Below, in pieces: positions 28,142 to 37,122 of a stretch of 64,000 nt of DNA; positions within the stretch are counted from its first letter, which is position 1, and each line of letters starts with the position of its first letter. Below the pieces are notes generated by a model. It saw only the letters and a program-made list of their open reading frames with translations, made no database searches and had not been told where the DNA came from. Location: assembly GCF_000496695.1 (NCBI RefSeq), contig NZ_BAUJ01000005.1:124001-188000 (forward strand), in the 5' to 3' direction. Both the position numbers and the translations under genes were made by a program. The stretch is from Vibrio halioticoli NBRC 102217 (lineage in GTDB: Bacteria; Pseudomonadota; Gammaproteobacteria; Enterobacterales; Vibrionaceae).

Positions 28142-28164
28142 TAGGCAAGTAGACCGCTTATTTC

Positions 28165-28410
28165 CTATAACACCTTATCATAGTGACTTGGCTTTACTCT
28201 CGACAGTAGCCAGTCACTGCTTTTCTTTACCGATTTACCACTTTGGCTAAATGCTATTCCCACCACTAACGCAAAACCCAGCGCCTGCGCAATTGATCCT
28301 AGCAAGCCATGATCCGCTATCGCTACGCCTAAACATGCTGCAACCAACGCCCAAAGAAAATACATAGTCCATTCCGTTATATCAGTTGGTAAATTAATTA
28401 CCCTGTTCAT
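28165..28410 (-). CDS. Small inner-membrane protein of unknown function (81 aa)
   Basis: I do not recognise a family. The protein has two hydrophobic segments, about residues 14-32 (TMYFLWALVAACLGVAIAD) and 36-54, and a basic C-terminal tail (KSVKKSSDWLLSRVKPSHYD). It is convergent with the YeiH-type gene, downstream of and codirectional with the menaquinone operon, separated from menE by 113 bases. A possible -10 element lies in that gap, so it probably has its own promoter. Confidence 0.6.
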   Translation of the reverse strand: MNRVINLPTDITEWTMYFLWALVAACLGVAIADHGLLGSIAQALGFALVVGIAFSQSGKSVKKSSDWLLSRVKPSHYDKVL

Positions 28411-28523
28411 TGGTTAGGATTATGACGCTATCGTTGTGCTTTGAGAAAAACCGTTTTGCTCTATATCATAACTAAATGATTCTATAAAAATTGAAACTGT
28501 GAATTTTCGTTATAATAGATGCG

Positions 28524-30017
28524 CTAGAAACGTTCGATGTGTTGCTCTGATAACCAGTTTTTGAGTTTAGATCGAGAAACCTTAATTCCTTGATTTAATA
28601 AGGTGCTCGGTATCGGTAGGTAATCGATAGGACATTTGAATTTTTGTAGATGGGATAAGCAAAGCTCGTTGAGCTCTCGCTTTAACTCGCCGTTAAGTGC
28701 GCCTTGCGACAATGCCAATAGCGCCACTGGTCTATGACCAAATGTTGGGTCAACAACAGGTACAATAAATGCCTGCATAATCGATGAATGTTTGATTAGT
28801 ACCCGCTCAATTTCTTCACAGTGGATATTCTCACCGCCAGAAATAAACAGGTTATCCGCTCGCCCCATAATGACCAGTTCATCATTTTGCCAACGACCAA
28901 GATCTTTAGTATCAAACCAGCCATCATGCATTGCTAACGGGGATAATATTCCTTTCTGCCAATAGCCAACCGCTAAGGTCTCACCCGCAACTAAGATGGT
29001 TTGATTATCAATTTTTATCGCACGCTTAGCCAGTACTTGCCCTGCACTATCCGCCTCATCCACTCTTTTAGCCGTCACTGTGGATGCCATTTCGGTCAAC
29101 CCGTATCCCGCCCAAGTATCGATGCCATACTTGCGCGCCGCATTTGCCAACGAATGAGGAATAATAGCGCCACCCAACAACACCCGTTGTAATGTTAAAG
29201 GCGTTTGCAGTGTTCCTTCTTCTATTTGTTGTAATGCGTGTTGCAGTTGGGTTGGCACCATCGAAGTATGGCTTACCCCTTGCAAGTTTAATCCCTTGCC
29301 CTGTTTTAAGCGCAGGCAACAGCCACAGAGTAGCCAACGCCACACTATCGCTAAACCTGAAACATGAAACAGCGGTAATGACAAAAGCCAAGTGCTAGAA
29401 GCATCAAAACTAAATTGCTGCTGTAACCCAATGGCAGAAGCCAAATGATTTGTCACGCTGTGCGCAACTGCCTTAGGGTCGCCCGTTGAGCCTGATGTAA
29501 AAATTAGACTCGCGATATTCGACACTGAAAAATGTGAATGAGAGGATGAACAATCCTCTGAGCTATAGTCAGAAGTTGTAAATTCTAAATAGATAGTATC
29601 AATTGAACCCGTTAATTCTGGCTCCACGCTTGGGCATAAATAACAATATGAACAACCGAGTAATGCTTGGCGCTTCACAAGCTCAGATTTAGGTAATAGA
29701 GGCACTATCGAAACCACTATTCCGGCCTCTAGTGCCGCAAGATACACGATAATACTTTGCAATGAGCTGTGCGCAGTCACCAACATGAGCACATCATTAT
29801 CACCTAACCCCATTGCTAACAATTGCTGTCGTACACTAGTGACATAACTCGTCAATTCTGACCATGAATAGCGCCCATCATTACATTCTAGAGCACAGCC
29901 ATTTACCGCTGTTGTTAGAGTTGGTGTTGAAGTTGAAGTTGCAATAGCTTTGTTATCAGAGCATTCGCTCCAATAACAAAGTGGGGATTGATGAGAAAAA
30001 GGCGTGTTAAGCGGCAA
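28524..30017 (-). CDS. menE: o-Succinylbenzoate-CoA ligase
   Basis: MenE activates o-succinylbenzoate with ATP and CoA for menaquinone synthesis. The 497-residue ANL-superfamily enzyme has the P-loop-like LIFTSGSTGDPKAVAHS, the GYGLTEMASTVTA motif, and the C-terminal hinge DLGRWQNDELVIMGRADNLF with the ISGGENIHCEEIE signature. It follows menC after three bases and is the last gene of the menF-D-H-C-E operon. It provides the substrate of MenB, whose gene is not in this operon. Confidence 0.95.
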   Translation of the reverse strand: MPLNTPFSHQSPLCYWSECSDNKAIATSTSTPTLTTAVNGCALECNDGRYSWSELTSYVTSVRQQLLAMGLGDNDVLMLVTAHSSLQSIIVYLAALEAGIVVSIVPLLPKSELVKRQALLGCSYCYLCPSVEPELTGSIDTIYLEFTTSDYSSEDCSSSHSHFSVSNIASLIFTSGSTGDPKAVAHSVTNHLASAIGLQQQFSFDASSTWLLSLPLFHVSGLAIVWRWLLCGCCLRLKQGKGLNLQGVSHTSMVPTQLQHALQQIEEGTLQTPLTLQRVLLGGAIIPHSLANAARKYGIDTWAGYGLTEMASTVTAKRVDEADSAGQVLAKRAIKIDNQTILVAGETLAVGYWQKGILSPLAMHDGWFDTKDLGRWQNDELVIMGRADNLFISGGENIHCEEIERVLIKHSSIMQAFIVPVVDPTFGHRPVALLALSQGALNGELKRELNELCLSHLQKFKCPIDYLPIPSTLLNQGIKVSRSKLKNWLSEQHIERF

Positions 30018-30020
30018 AGT

Positions 30021-31016
30021 TTATTCCGAGCTCTGCTGCCAAACTAAGGTTTGAGAGCTGAGACTTCTGACGGGTAATTCACTTCCCGGCCACGGCGTAT
30101 GCAGCTGCTCTTTATACAGCTGTAAGGTATCTAAACCCGGCGTGGTCATTGGGGTGAATTGATGCGCTAGACGAGCTAACTGAGACAGCCCTAAACTGGA
30201 TTCGATACTCGAGCTGATTACAGCGATAAGCCCTAATGCTTGAGCCTTTTCTATCAATTGAATACAGCGCTGCAGATTACCAATTAACATGGGTTTAATC
30301 ACAATCGCTTTTGCGCCAGTAAGAAACTCAAGATCAAAGTCTGGGTTCATCACACCATTTTGTAGGGTTTCATCCCAACCAATGGCAATGCCGGTTTCTA
30401 TGGCGAACGTTAAGCTGTCACCCGGTGCACTGCACGGCTCTTCAATATATTGAATACGGGAGCGCAAAGAAGGATTAATTTTACTGGCAAATTTTTTGGC
30501 TTTCTCTAAGTTCCAAACTCGGTTTGCATCCAGTCTTAACTGTATGTCTGGAGTCGCTTCTAAAAATAGGTTAACTAAAATCCCATCACGGATCGGCTCA
30601 TACAAGCCAACCTTGATTTTTGCCACTTTATCACCCTGCATGGCATTTAATGCAGGCAATAGATCGTCTGGATCGCCGTGGCAAAAAGGAGCTGCTTGAT
30701 AGTTTCCTTCTGCGCCCAATAATCCATTTAATTCGTATTGCGCCATGGATAAACCAAAAGCAACCGAAGGGTAAGGAGAATGGCAGTCTAACTCTTCTCC
30801 CTGCGTCCATTTCTTTAGTCGAGCAACCACTTCTACAAATGCTTGGTCCATCGTTTCGTGGCTAAACCCTATCAAAGGTGCCACCTCGCCATAACCAATG
30901 CGATCGTTTTCAGATAACTCGACTATCCAGCCTTCTCGACTCGTCAGTTTTTGTTCACGTAAAATAACACCGCTATCCATCTCAAGCTGATAACGATATA
31001 AACTTGCCTTTCTCAT
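30021..31016 (-). CDS. menC: o-Succinylbenzoate synthase
   Basis: MenC is an enolase-superfamily dehydratase that makes o-succinylbenzoate from SHCHC. The 331 residues carry the catalytic AKIKVGLYE motif, the metal ligands in RLDANRVW, YIEEPC and GWDETLQ, and the second catalytic lysine in AIVIKPMLIGN. All key residues are present. Upstream there is a 79-base gap to menH, with three 12-bp tandem units, where other Vibrio operons carry menB. Confidence 0.94.
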   Translation of the reverse strand: MRKASLYRYQLEMDSGVILREQKLTSREGWIVELSENDRIGYGEVAPLIGFSHETMDQAFVEVVARLKKWTQGEELDCHSPYPSVAFGLSMAQYELNGLLGAEGNYQAAPFCHGDPDDLLPALNAMQGDKVAKIKVGLYEPIRDGILVNLFLEATPDIQLRLDANRVWNLEKAKKFASKINPSLRSRIQYIEEPCSAPGDSLTFAIETGIAIGWDETLQNGVMNPDFDLEFLTGAKAIVIKPMLIGNLQRCIQLIEKAQALGLIAVISSSIESSLGLSQLARLAHQFTPMTTPGLDTLQLYKEQLHTPWPGSELPVRSLSSQTLVWQQSSE

Positions 31017-31030
31017 AATTATAATTTCCT

Positions 31031-31066
31031 AAGCCAACATTTAAGCCAACATTTAACCCAACGTTA
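31031..31066. repeat. Three tandem 12-bp units in the menH-menC junction
   Basis: AAGCCAACATTT occurs at 31031-31042 and again at 31043-31054, followed by a diverged unit AACCCAACGTTA at 31055-31066. The array fills nearly half of the 79-base spacer. Confidence 0.85.
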
Positions 31067-31095
31067 ATGACGGCATCATGCGAGGGGCATAATAT

Positions 31096-31968
31096 CTAGT
31101 TTGTCTGTGCAATGGATAAGAGCTGTGTCAATTTTTGTGCATATATGTGAGGTTGTTCTTTATGTGTGTTATGTCCAGCCCCTGATATCACTTCATAAGG
31201 CACTTTGTTTTGTGCGTACAAGTGAGAAAACTTTGCATCATGCTCTCCCACAACATAGTAAATCTTGTATTGGGTGCTTTGCCCTGCAGAGTGTAGCTCG
31301 GGCAATAAATATTCCTGCTTAGCCAATGACGTCACAGCCATGACTTTCGCTAACGCTTTACCATCATTGCGTGAGCGCTCCTCGACCAACCGAGATTTTT
31401 GCTCACTGGTTAAAGAAGAAAACACCGGCTGTTGATACCAATCATGCAATACATCAGGAAGCGCTTGTTGTGCAAAACGATCAATCCAACGACAATCATT
31501 TTGCCAACGCTCCTGTTTCTCTGACCCTAGTTGTAGGCCAAAGTTTCCTCCTTCCAACACAAATCCTGCAATGGCAATATTACGTTGCTGAATTTGAAGT
31601 GCTAAGTGCATGAGTAAACGAGCGCCTAGCGAATAACCGACTAAAAACACCGGCACTTGCTCATCAGGCACTGGATTTTCTAATGCTTGGCTATCGGGCA
31701 GTCGCTGCAATTGTTGGCAGATATTTTCAACAAAACCATCAAAATCACTCGGGATAGGCATATCGCTAGCACGGCCATGTCCGGGAAGGTCTAGAGCATA
31801 CAGATCCCACGTGGCAGGCAAATACTCCACCAGAGACAGCCAATCTTGACTGCTGCCTAAAAAGCCGTGCACAAATAACAGACGTAATGCAGGCTTATTT
31901 TGTACGGGACGAAGCGCATTCAGTTGCGAAGAGTTTAGTGACTTGCCTGAGTGGATATTTAGGGGCAT
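31096..31968 (-). CDS. menH: SHCHC synthase (alpha/beta hydrolase MenH)
   Basis: MenH eliminates pyruvate from SEPHCHC to give SHCHC in menaquinone synthesis. The 290-residue alpha/beta hydrolase has the oxyanion stretch LLFVHGFLGSSQDW, the nucleophile elbow LVGYSLGARLLMHLAL, and the terminal catalytic histidine in EVISGAGHNTHKEQP. It starts immediately after the menD stop codon with no gap, so it is translationally coupled to menD. Confidence 0.93.
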   Translation of the reverse strand: MPLNIHSGKSLNSSQLNALRPVQNKPALRLLFVHGFLGSSQDWLSLVEYLPATWDLYALDLPGHGRASDMPIPSDFDGFVENICQQLQRLPDSQALENPVPDEQVPVFLVGYSLGARLLMHLALQIQQRNIAIAGFVLEGGNFGLQLGSEKQERWQNDCRWIDRFAQQALPDVLHDWYQQPVFSSLTSEQKSRLVEERSRNDGKALAKVMAVTSLAKQEYLLPELHSAGQSTQYKIYYVVGEHDAKFSHLYAQNKVPYEVISGAGHNTHKEQPHIYAQKLTQLLSIAQTN

Positions 31969-33699
31969 TTATAGCCCCTGAATTGTTGAACAGAGCGATT
32001 TAATATGTGCTGAGGCTTGCCCTGCAGGAGTGACCACCTCAATCAATAATGAACGAGATGAATTTGCTTCAAAGTCAGTCATGGCTTGCTTTAATTGCTG
32101 CCATGTTGTTGGGCGCTGATAGTCCATATTAAATTGCTGAGCGGCATGGGCAAATTGATAAGCATGTGGCATTTGGTATAGGCGCTGCTTATGGTTTTCA
32201 TCCACGGGTAACATATCAAAAATGGCTCCGCCATCATTGTTTAATAGCAGCACAATACCGCCACTATTTGCTAGTAGTGACAATGAATTTAAATCGTGTA
32301 GTAATGAGGTATCACCAATAAATGTCAACGTAGGTTTATTCAAACCGGCGCCAACACCGGCGCTAGTTGCCACGATGCCATCAATGCCTGATGCACCGCG
32401 GTTGGAAAACACCTCACAGTGTAAGTTGGCGCAGGCCATATCAACTAAACGCACTCCTAAGCTGTTACCTAAAAATAGCGGATAGCCTTGGGTGATCTCA
32501 TGTAATTTAGTGGCAACTTCAAGCTCGGTAAGCGTTTCTAAAATTAAACTGTGAGTCTCTTCAACCACCATCACACGTGCCGCTTTAAGTCCGTCAGCCC
32601 ATCCACCATTGTCTGATGATTCAACAAAACTTAAAGGCAGTGACCACTTTCCGGAAAAACGTTGCATTGGCAAATGATCGGGGTTTAATTCCCCTGGTTC
32701 ATCACACACTAATGCGTATTGTTTAAAATCAACGTCAACTGCTTTTTGCTTTATAAAGCTGAGTAAGCGTTTTGACACCAGTCTAGCGCCAAACTGCAGC
32801 ACGGCTTCGCACTGCGCAAGTTGTTGTAGGTTAGTTTGGTTTTGCAACCAAACATCATAACAGCTCCAATCTGAGCTTATGCCTGACTGAGGGTCACACA
32901 AAATCGGCCAGCCTAATTGCTCTGCAAGGGCTTTAACTTGCTGAGCTTTCTCAAATGCTAACCTGCCTACAATAATCAACCCTTTAACATGGCGATGTTT
33001 CTGCACAAAGTGAAGTAATGTGTCGCTATCATCGTTCGCATTTACGGTTTGTGTTAAGTATGTTTTTTTTGAATAAAGCCAATATTCAGCAAGCTCTTTC
33101 ACTTCAGCTAATCGCGGGCTCTCGGCAACATACAAAGGCTCTGGAAAGGGGCAATTAATATGAATAGGCCCTTTTAATTGAGCTTGCATGGCTAATGCTT
33201 CATCAAACTTAGATAATAACCAACCAACATCAATCTCAGCACTAGGGCTTGGCAGCGCTAGGGCTTTACTGACATGAGTAGAAAATATCCCTTGTTGAAC
33301 AATCGCTTGATTGGCACCCACACCGACTAACTCAACCGGTCTGTCGGCGGTGAGTAATATCAGTTTTTCGCCCGTGAGATTGGCTTCAACTACTGCAGGA
33401 AGTAAATTAGCGACCGCAGTGCCGGAGGTGACGATAACAATCACAGGTTGCTGCGTCGATTTCGCAATACCTAACGCAAAAAAACCAAGCCCGCGTTCAT
33501 CAAAATGAGTGTGTAGCACAAGCTCATTATGCTCTATGGCTTCTAATGCCAATGGCGTAGAACGAGATCCCGGTGCAATACACACGTGTTTAGCACCAAA
33601 TCGGCTCGCTTCTTCTAACAATACCGATGACCAAACTCGATTAATCTGTGCTTGAGAAAGTTGTTTTAAAGAGATTTGCTGTGATGGTCGCTTGCTCAT
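31969..33699 (-). CDS. menD: SEPHCHC synthase (thiamine-diphosphate enzyme MenD)
   Basis: MenD joins 2-oxoglutarate and isochorismate to form SEPHCHC. The 576 residues match the family. CIAPGSRSTPLALEAIEH and HTHFDERGLGFFALGIAKST are the N-terminal signatures, and FIGDTSLLHDLNSLSLLANS with NNDGGAIFDMLPV is the thiamine-diphosphate/Mg binding region. Its start codon overlaps the menF stop by four bases. It forms the core of the menaquinone operon. Confidence 0.96.
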   Translation of the reverse strand: MSKRPSQQISLKQLSQAQINRVWSSVLLEEASRFGAKHVCIAPGSRSTPLALEAIEHNELVLHTHFDERGLGFFALGIAKSTQQPVIVIVTSGTAVANLLPAVVEANLTGEKLILLTADRPVELVGVGANQAIVQQGIFSTHVSKALALPSPSAEIDVGWLLSKFDEALAMQAQLKGPIHINCPFPEPLYVAESPRLAEVKELAEYWLYSKKTYLTQTVNANDDSDTLLHFVQKHRHVKGLIIVGRLAFEKAQQVKALAEQLGWPILCDPQSGISSDWSCYDVWLQNQTNLQQLAQCEAVLQFGARLVSKRLLSFIKQKAVDVDFKQYALVCDEPGELNPDHLPMQRFSGKWSLPLSFVESSDNGGWADGLKAARVMVVEETHSLILETLTELEVATKLHEITQGYPLFLGNSLGVRLVDMACANLHCEVFSNRGASGIDGIVATSAGVGAGLNKPTLTFIGDTSLLHDLNSLSLLANSGGIVLLLNNDGGAIFDMLPVDENHKQRLYQMPHAYQFAHAAQQFNMDYQRPTTWQQLKQAMTDFEANSSRSLLIEVVTPAGQASAHIKSLCSTIQGL

Positions 33700-35000
33700 G
33701 AAGCTTGTTCCAACACGCTTTGCTCGGTAATTAGGCTTAATAAAGTCGACATTTTTTTATCCAGCTCTTGCCACTCATGTTCAGCTTCAGAGCCTGGCAC
33801 AATGCCTGCACCGGCAAATAGGTGTAGATCGTCGCCTTGCACCATGGCACTGCGAATTGCAACGCAAAACTCAGCACTTTGATCGCTAATGTAACCCACT
33901 GAACCGCTGTACCATGATCGAGAAAAAGGTTCGTTTTGTTCAATAAATTCAAGAGCTAGATGACGCGGTAACCCAGCGATAGCAGCGGTAGGTTGCAGCG
34001 CTTGTAACAGCTTGCTTTTATCCGCGTGTTTAGATAGCTCGGCTTGAATATGTCTTTTTAAATGCTGTACACGACGTAACTTAACTAAACGAGCTTCATC
34101 TTCAACTTCAACATTGGAGCAAAATGGGGCTAAGCTATCGACAATATCATCTACAACATATTGATTTTCTTGTAGATTCTTTTTGTCATGAATCAACCAG
34201 TTGGCTAACTCTAGATCCTGAGACGGTTTGCTGTGTCGGCCGATAGTACCTGCCAACGCTTCTGTTTCAATAAGTTGTCCGCGACGGCTGTACAATCTTT
34301 CTGGTGTAGAACCAATAAAAGAATGGCCTTCTTCTAGCTGCAATAAAAAGTGAAAACTGTGACGATTTTGCTCACGACTTAGGGCTAATAATTCAACCCC
34401 TTTTAAAGTCGAATCAAGTTTGACGGTAGTTTTGCGAGCCAATACCACTTTTTTCAATTCGCTGCTGCTTATCGATTCTAACGCTAAATCAACATTGCGT
34501 GTCCACAACGCTTGATCTGGGGTATGCGTCACTTTTGTAACGGCAGGCAGTGGGGTTGAAAAAGATAAGGTATCGTTATTAAGCAGATGTACCGCACGAC
34601 GCACCGCGTCTCTATCTTGCATTAAATTAACCGCCAAGAACCAATCTTGATTACGGCGAACCAATTCTATATGCGGTAAAAAGAAGAACGATTTTAAGCA
34701 ACGTCCTTTCTTATTCTTATAGGGGAAAGCATACCCACCCCAAATGCGTTGATTTTCGTTAAGCATTGAATAAGCAGGATTAATTTCATTAAACGTTCGG
34801 GCTTGACCTAAAGCGACCACCTCCTCTGTGGTATCTCTAGACTGCCAATAAAACTTTGGAAAAATAGGCTGATTTTCCATCCAAGGAAGAACGGAATCAA
34901 CGCACACTTCCTCTACTGGCACCTCGATACGACAAGCGTCAATCGGCGCAGTTTCAACATGCTGGGCGAGCTGTTTTATAGCATTTGCAAAATAAGACAA
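33696..35000 (-). CDS. menF: Isochorismate synthase MenF
   Basis: MenF converts chorismate to isochorismate, the entry step to menaquinone. The C-terminal chorismate-binding domain shows SSELKKVVLARKTTV, FIGSTPERLYSRRG, ETEALAGTIGR and LPRHLALEFIEQNEPFSRSW with VAIRSAMV. I place the start at a TTG at 35000: AGAGGT stands five bases upstream and the 434-residue product then matches the family length (431 in E. coli). A frame beginning at 35087 adds 29 residues (MSRLIWLITRSRV...) with no family resemblance. It is first in the operon. Confidence 0.92.
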   Translation of the reverse strand: MSYFANAIKQLAQHVETAPIDACRIEVPVEEVCVDSVLPWMENQPIFPKFYWQSRDTTEEVVALGQARTFNEINPAYSMLNENQRIWGGYAFPYKNKKGRCLKSFFFLPHIELVRRNQDWFLAVNLMQDRDAVRRAVHLLNNDTLSFSTPLPAVTKVTHTPDQALWTRNVDLALESISSSELKKVVLARKTTVKLDSTLKGVELLALSREQNRHSFHFLLQLEEGHSFIGSTPERLYSRRGQLIETEALAGTIGRHSKPSQDLELANWLIHDKKNLQENQYVVDDIVDSLAPFCSNVEVEDEARLVKLRRVQHLKRHIQAELSKHADKSKLLQALQPTAAIAGLPRHLALEFIEQNEPFSRSWYSGSVGYISDQSAEFCVAIRSAMVQGDDLHLFAGAGIVPGSEAEHEWQELDKKMSTLLSLITEQSVLEQAS

Positions 35001-35225
35001 TGTGACCTCTAACCCTCTATTTCTCTTATGATTACCGAATAATTGGCTTACTCTAGAGCGAGTGATTAGCCAAATCAAGCGAGACAACTACAATTGTAGA
35101 GTAAACATAAATTTAAGCTCGTAATTCTTGATAACTCAATTGTTTAAGCATAGATTTTTCTACTCAAAAACATCAATTTAGTGTAATTTGATACTATTCT
35201 CACCGATTGAATCTAGGGGTTGACA

Positions 35226-36440
35226 ATGAAAAATATCGAGATGTCTTCAAAACTCGATAATGTATGCTATGACATTCGTGGTCCGATACTGAAACATGCT
35301 AAGCGTATGGAAGAAGAAGGGCAGAAAATAATTAAGCTCAACATTGGTAACCCCGCCCCATTTGGCTTTGATACGCCAGAAGAAATCTTAGTTGATGTAC
35401 TTAGACACCTACCCACCTCTCAAGGCTACTGCGATTCAAAAGGGATTTACTCTGCCCGTAAAGCCGTTGTTCAGCATTATCAAAAGAAAGGCTTACTGTC
35501 GTTAGATGTTGAAGATGTCTATATGGGTAACGGTGTGTCTGAGTTGATTGTTATGGCGATGCAAGCATTGCTCGACAACGGTGACCAAATGTTGGTTCCT
35601 GCTCCAGATTATCCTTTATGGAGTGCGGCGGTATCCCTATCCGGCGGAACCCCTGTTCACTATATTTGTGATGAAGAATCCGATTGGTTTCCAGACCTTG
35701 AAGATATTAAAGCTAAGATCACCCCTAAAACTCGCGGCATTGTACTGATCAACCCAAACAACCCTACTGGGGCGGTGTACAGCCGAGATTTTCTATTACA
35801 AATCGTTGAGATTGCGCGCCAACATAAGTTGATTATCTTTGCCGACGAAATCTACGACAAGATCCTTTACGATGGTGCAACGCACACCTCTATTGCGACA
35901 TTAGCCGATGACGTAGTTATGGTGACATTTAACGGTCTATCTAAAGCGTATCGTATTTGTGGCTTCCGCAGCGGATGGATGTTTATTAGTGGACCAAAAC
36001 ATATCGCTAAAGGCTATGTGGATGGTTTAGATATGCTCGCCTCAATGCGTTTGTGCGCTAACGTGCCAATGCAACATGCGGTGCAAACCGCACTCGGTGG
36101 CTACCAAAGCATTAATGAACTGATATTACCGGGCGGACGCTTGCTTGAGCAGCGCGATAAAGCCTATGACATGATCACCTCAATACCAGGGGTTTCGTGT
36201 GTTAAACCTAAAGGTGCGTTATACCTTTTCCCTAAACTAGATCCTAAAATCTACAAGATCCATGACGACCAAAAAATGGTGCTAGACTTTTTACAACAAG
36301 AAAAAGTGTTGCTGGTGCAGGGTTCAGGGTTTAATTGGCCAAAACCGGATCACTTTAGAATAGTGACACTGCCTTATGCAGAGGACCTCGAAATTGCCAT
36401 CAGTCGCTTTGAGCGTTTCATTACTCAATACACACAATAA
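35226..36440 (+). CDS. alaA: Glutamate-pyruvate aminotransferase AlaA
   Basis: AlaA is a class I/II pyridoxal-phosphate aminotransferase making alanine from pyruvate and glutamate. The 404 residues begin MKNIEMSSKLDNVCYDIRGP, as in E. coli AlaA. The motif KLNIGNPAPFGFDTPEEI, the lysine region TFNGLSKAYRICGFRSGWM and the INPNNPTGAVYS motif are present. The ATG at 35226 follows AGGGG; the TTG two codons earlier lies too close to that site. The order alaA-yfbR is the same as in E. coli. Confidence 0.95.
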   Translation: MKNIEMSSKLDNVCYDIRGPILKHAKRMEEEGQKIIKLNIGNPAPFGFDTPEEILVDVLRHLPTSQGYCDSKGIYSARKAVVQHYQKKGLLSLDVEDVYMGNGVSELIVMAMQALLDNGDQMLVPAPDYPLWSAAVSLSGGTPVHYICDEESDWFPDLEDIKAKITPKTRGIVLINPNNPTGAVYSRDFLLQIVEIARQHKLIIFADEIYDKILYDGATHTSIATLADDVVMVTFNGLSKAYRICGFRSGWMFISGPKHIAKGYVDGLDMLASMRLCANVPMQHAVQTALGGYQSINELILPGGRLLEQRDKAYDMITSIPGVSCVKPKGALYLFPKLDPKIYKIHDDQKMVLDFLQQEKVLLVQGSGFNWPKPDHFRIVTLPYAEDLEIAISRFERFITQYTQ

Positions 36441-36448
36441 TTTATATT

Positions 36449-36473
36449 AAAGAGGCCTAGCGCCTCTTTTTTT
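36449..36473 (+). terminator. alaA terminator
   Basis: AAAGAGGC and GCCTCTTT pair around a short loop (CTAGC) and are followed by Ts. It lies nine bases after the alaA stop. Confidence 0.85.
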
Positions 36474-36494
36474 ACACCTTTAAGGATGATTAGC

Positions 36495-37082
36495 ATGCAC
36501 AAAGAAAGCCATTTTTTCGCACACTTAGCCCGAATGAAGCTTATCCAACGCTGGCCATTAATGCGTTCGGTTTCGAATGAGAATATTTCTGAACACAGCC
36601 TGCAAGTGGCGTTTGTGGCGCATGCTTTAGCCATCATTAAGAATAAAAAATTCAACGGTACATTAAACCCTGAGCGTATCGCTGTATTGGGGATGTATCA
36701 CGATAGCAGCGAAGTGCTTACGGGCGATCTGCCAACCCCAGTCAAATATTACAATCCTTATATTGCGAAAGAATACAAAAAAATCGAAGCCGCCGCGGAA
36801 GAAAAACTACTGTCTATGGTGCCAGAAGAGCTAGTAGAAGATTTTAAACCTTTTCTGATTAGCGGTGAGGCTACAGAAGAAGAGCACTGCTTGGTCAAGC
36901 AAGCAGATTGCATCTGTGCCTACCTTAAATGTTTAGAAGAACTGTCAGCAGGCAACCACGAATTTGCCGCCGCTAAACGACGTTTAGAGCAGACACTACA
37001 AGACAGAGATTCCCCTGAAATGTGCTATTTCCTCAAAACTTTTTCTGCCAGTTTTGAGTTAACATTGGACGAGATCAGTTAA
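36495..37082 (+). CDS. yfbR: 5'-deoxynucleotidase YfbR
   Basis: This HD-domain enzyme dephosphorylates deoxyribonucleoside 5'-monophosphates. The 195-residue protein begins [20 protein letters not shown] and has the HD motif pattern: [33 protein letters not shown] and [18 protein letters not shown]. The ATG at 36495 has AAGGA eight bases upstream; the earlier ATG at 36486 abuts AAGG directly and would lack spacing. It is followed after 40 bases by a dGTPase-like gene, so this is probably a deoxynucleotide-turnover operon. Confidence 0.95.
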   Translation: MHKESHFFAHLARMKLIQRWPLMRSVSNENISEHSLQVAFVAHALAIIKNKKFNGTLNPERIAVLGMYHDSSEVLTGDLPTPVKYYNPYIAKEYKKIEAAAEEKLLSMVPEELVEDFKPFLISGEATEEEHCLVKQADCICAYLKCLEELSAGNHEFAAAKRRLEQTLQDRDSPEMCYFLKTFSASFELTLDEIS

Positions 37083-37122
37083 TCGTTTTAATTAAAACAA
37101 CGAGGACGAATAGTTAAATCAC

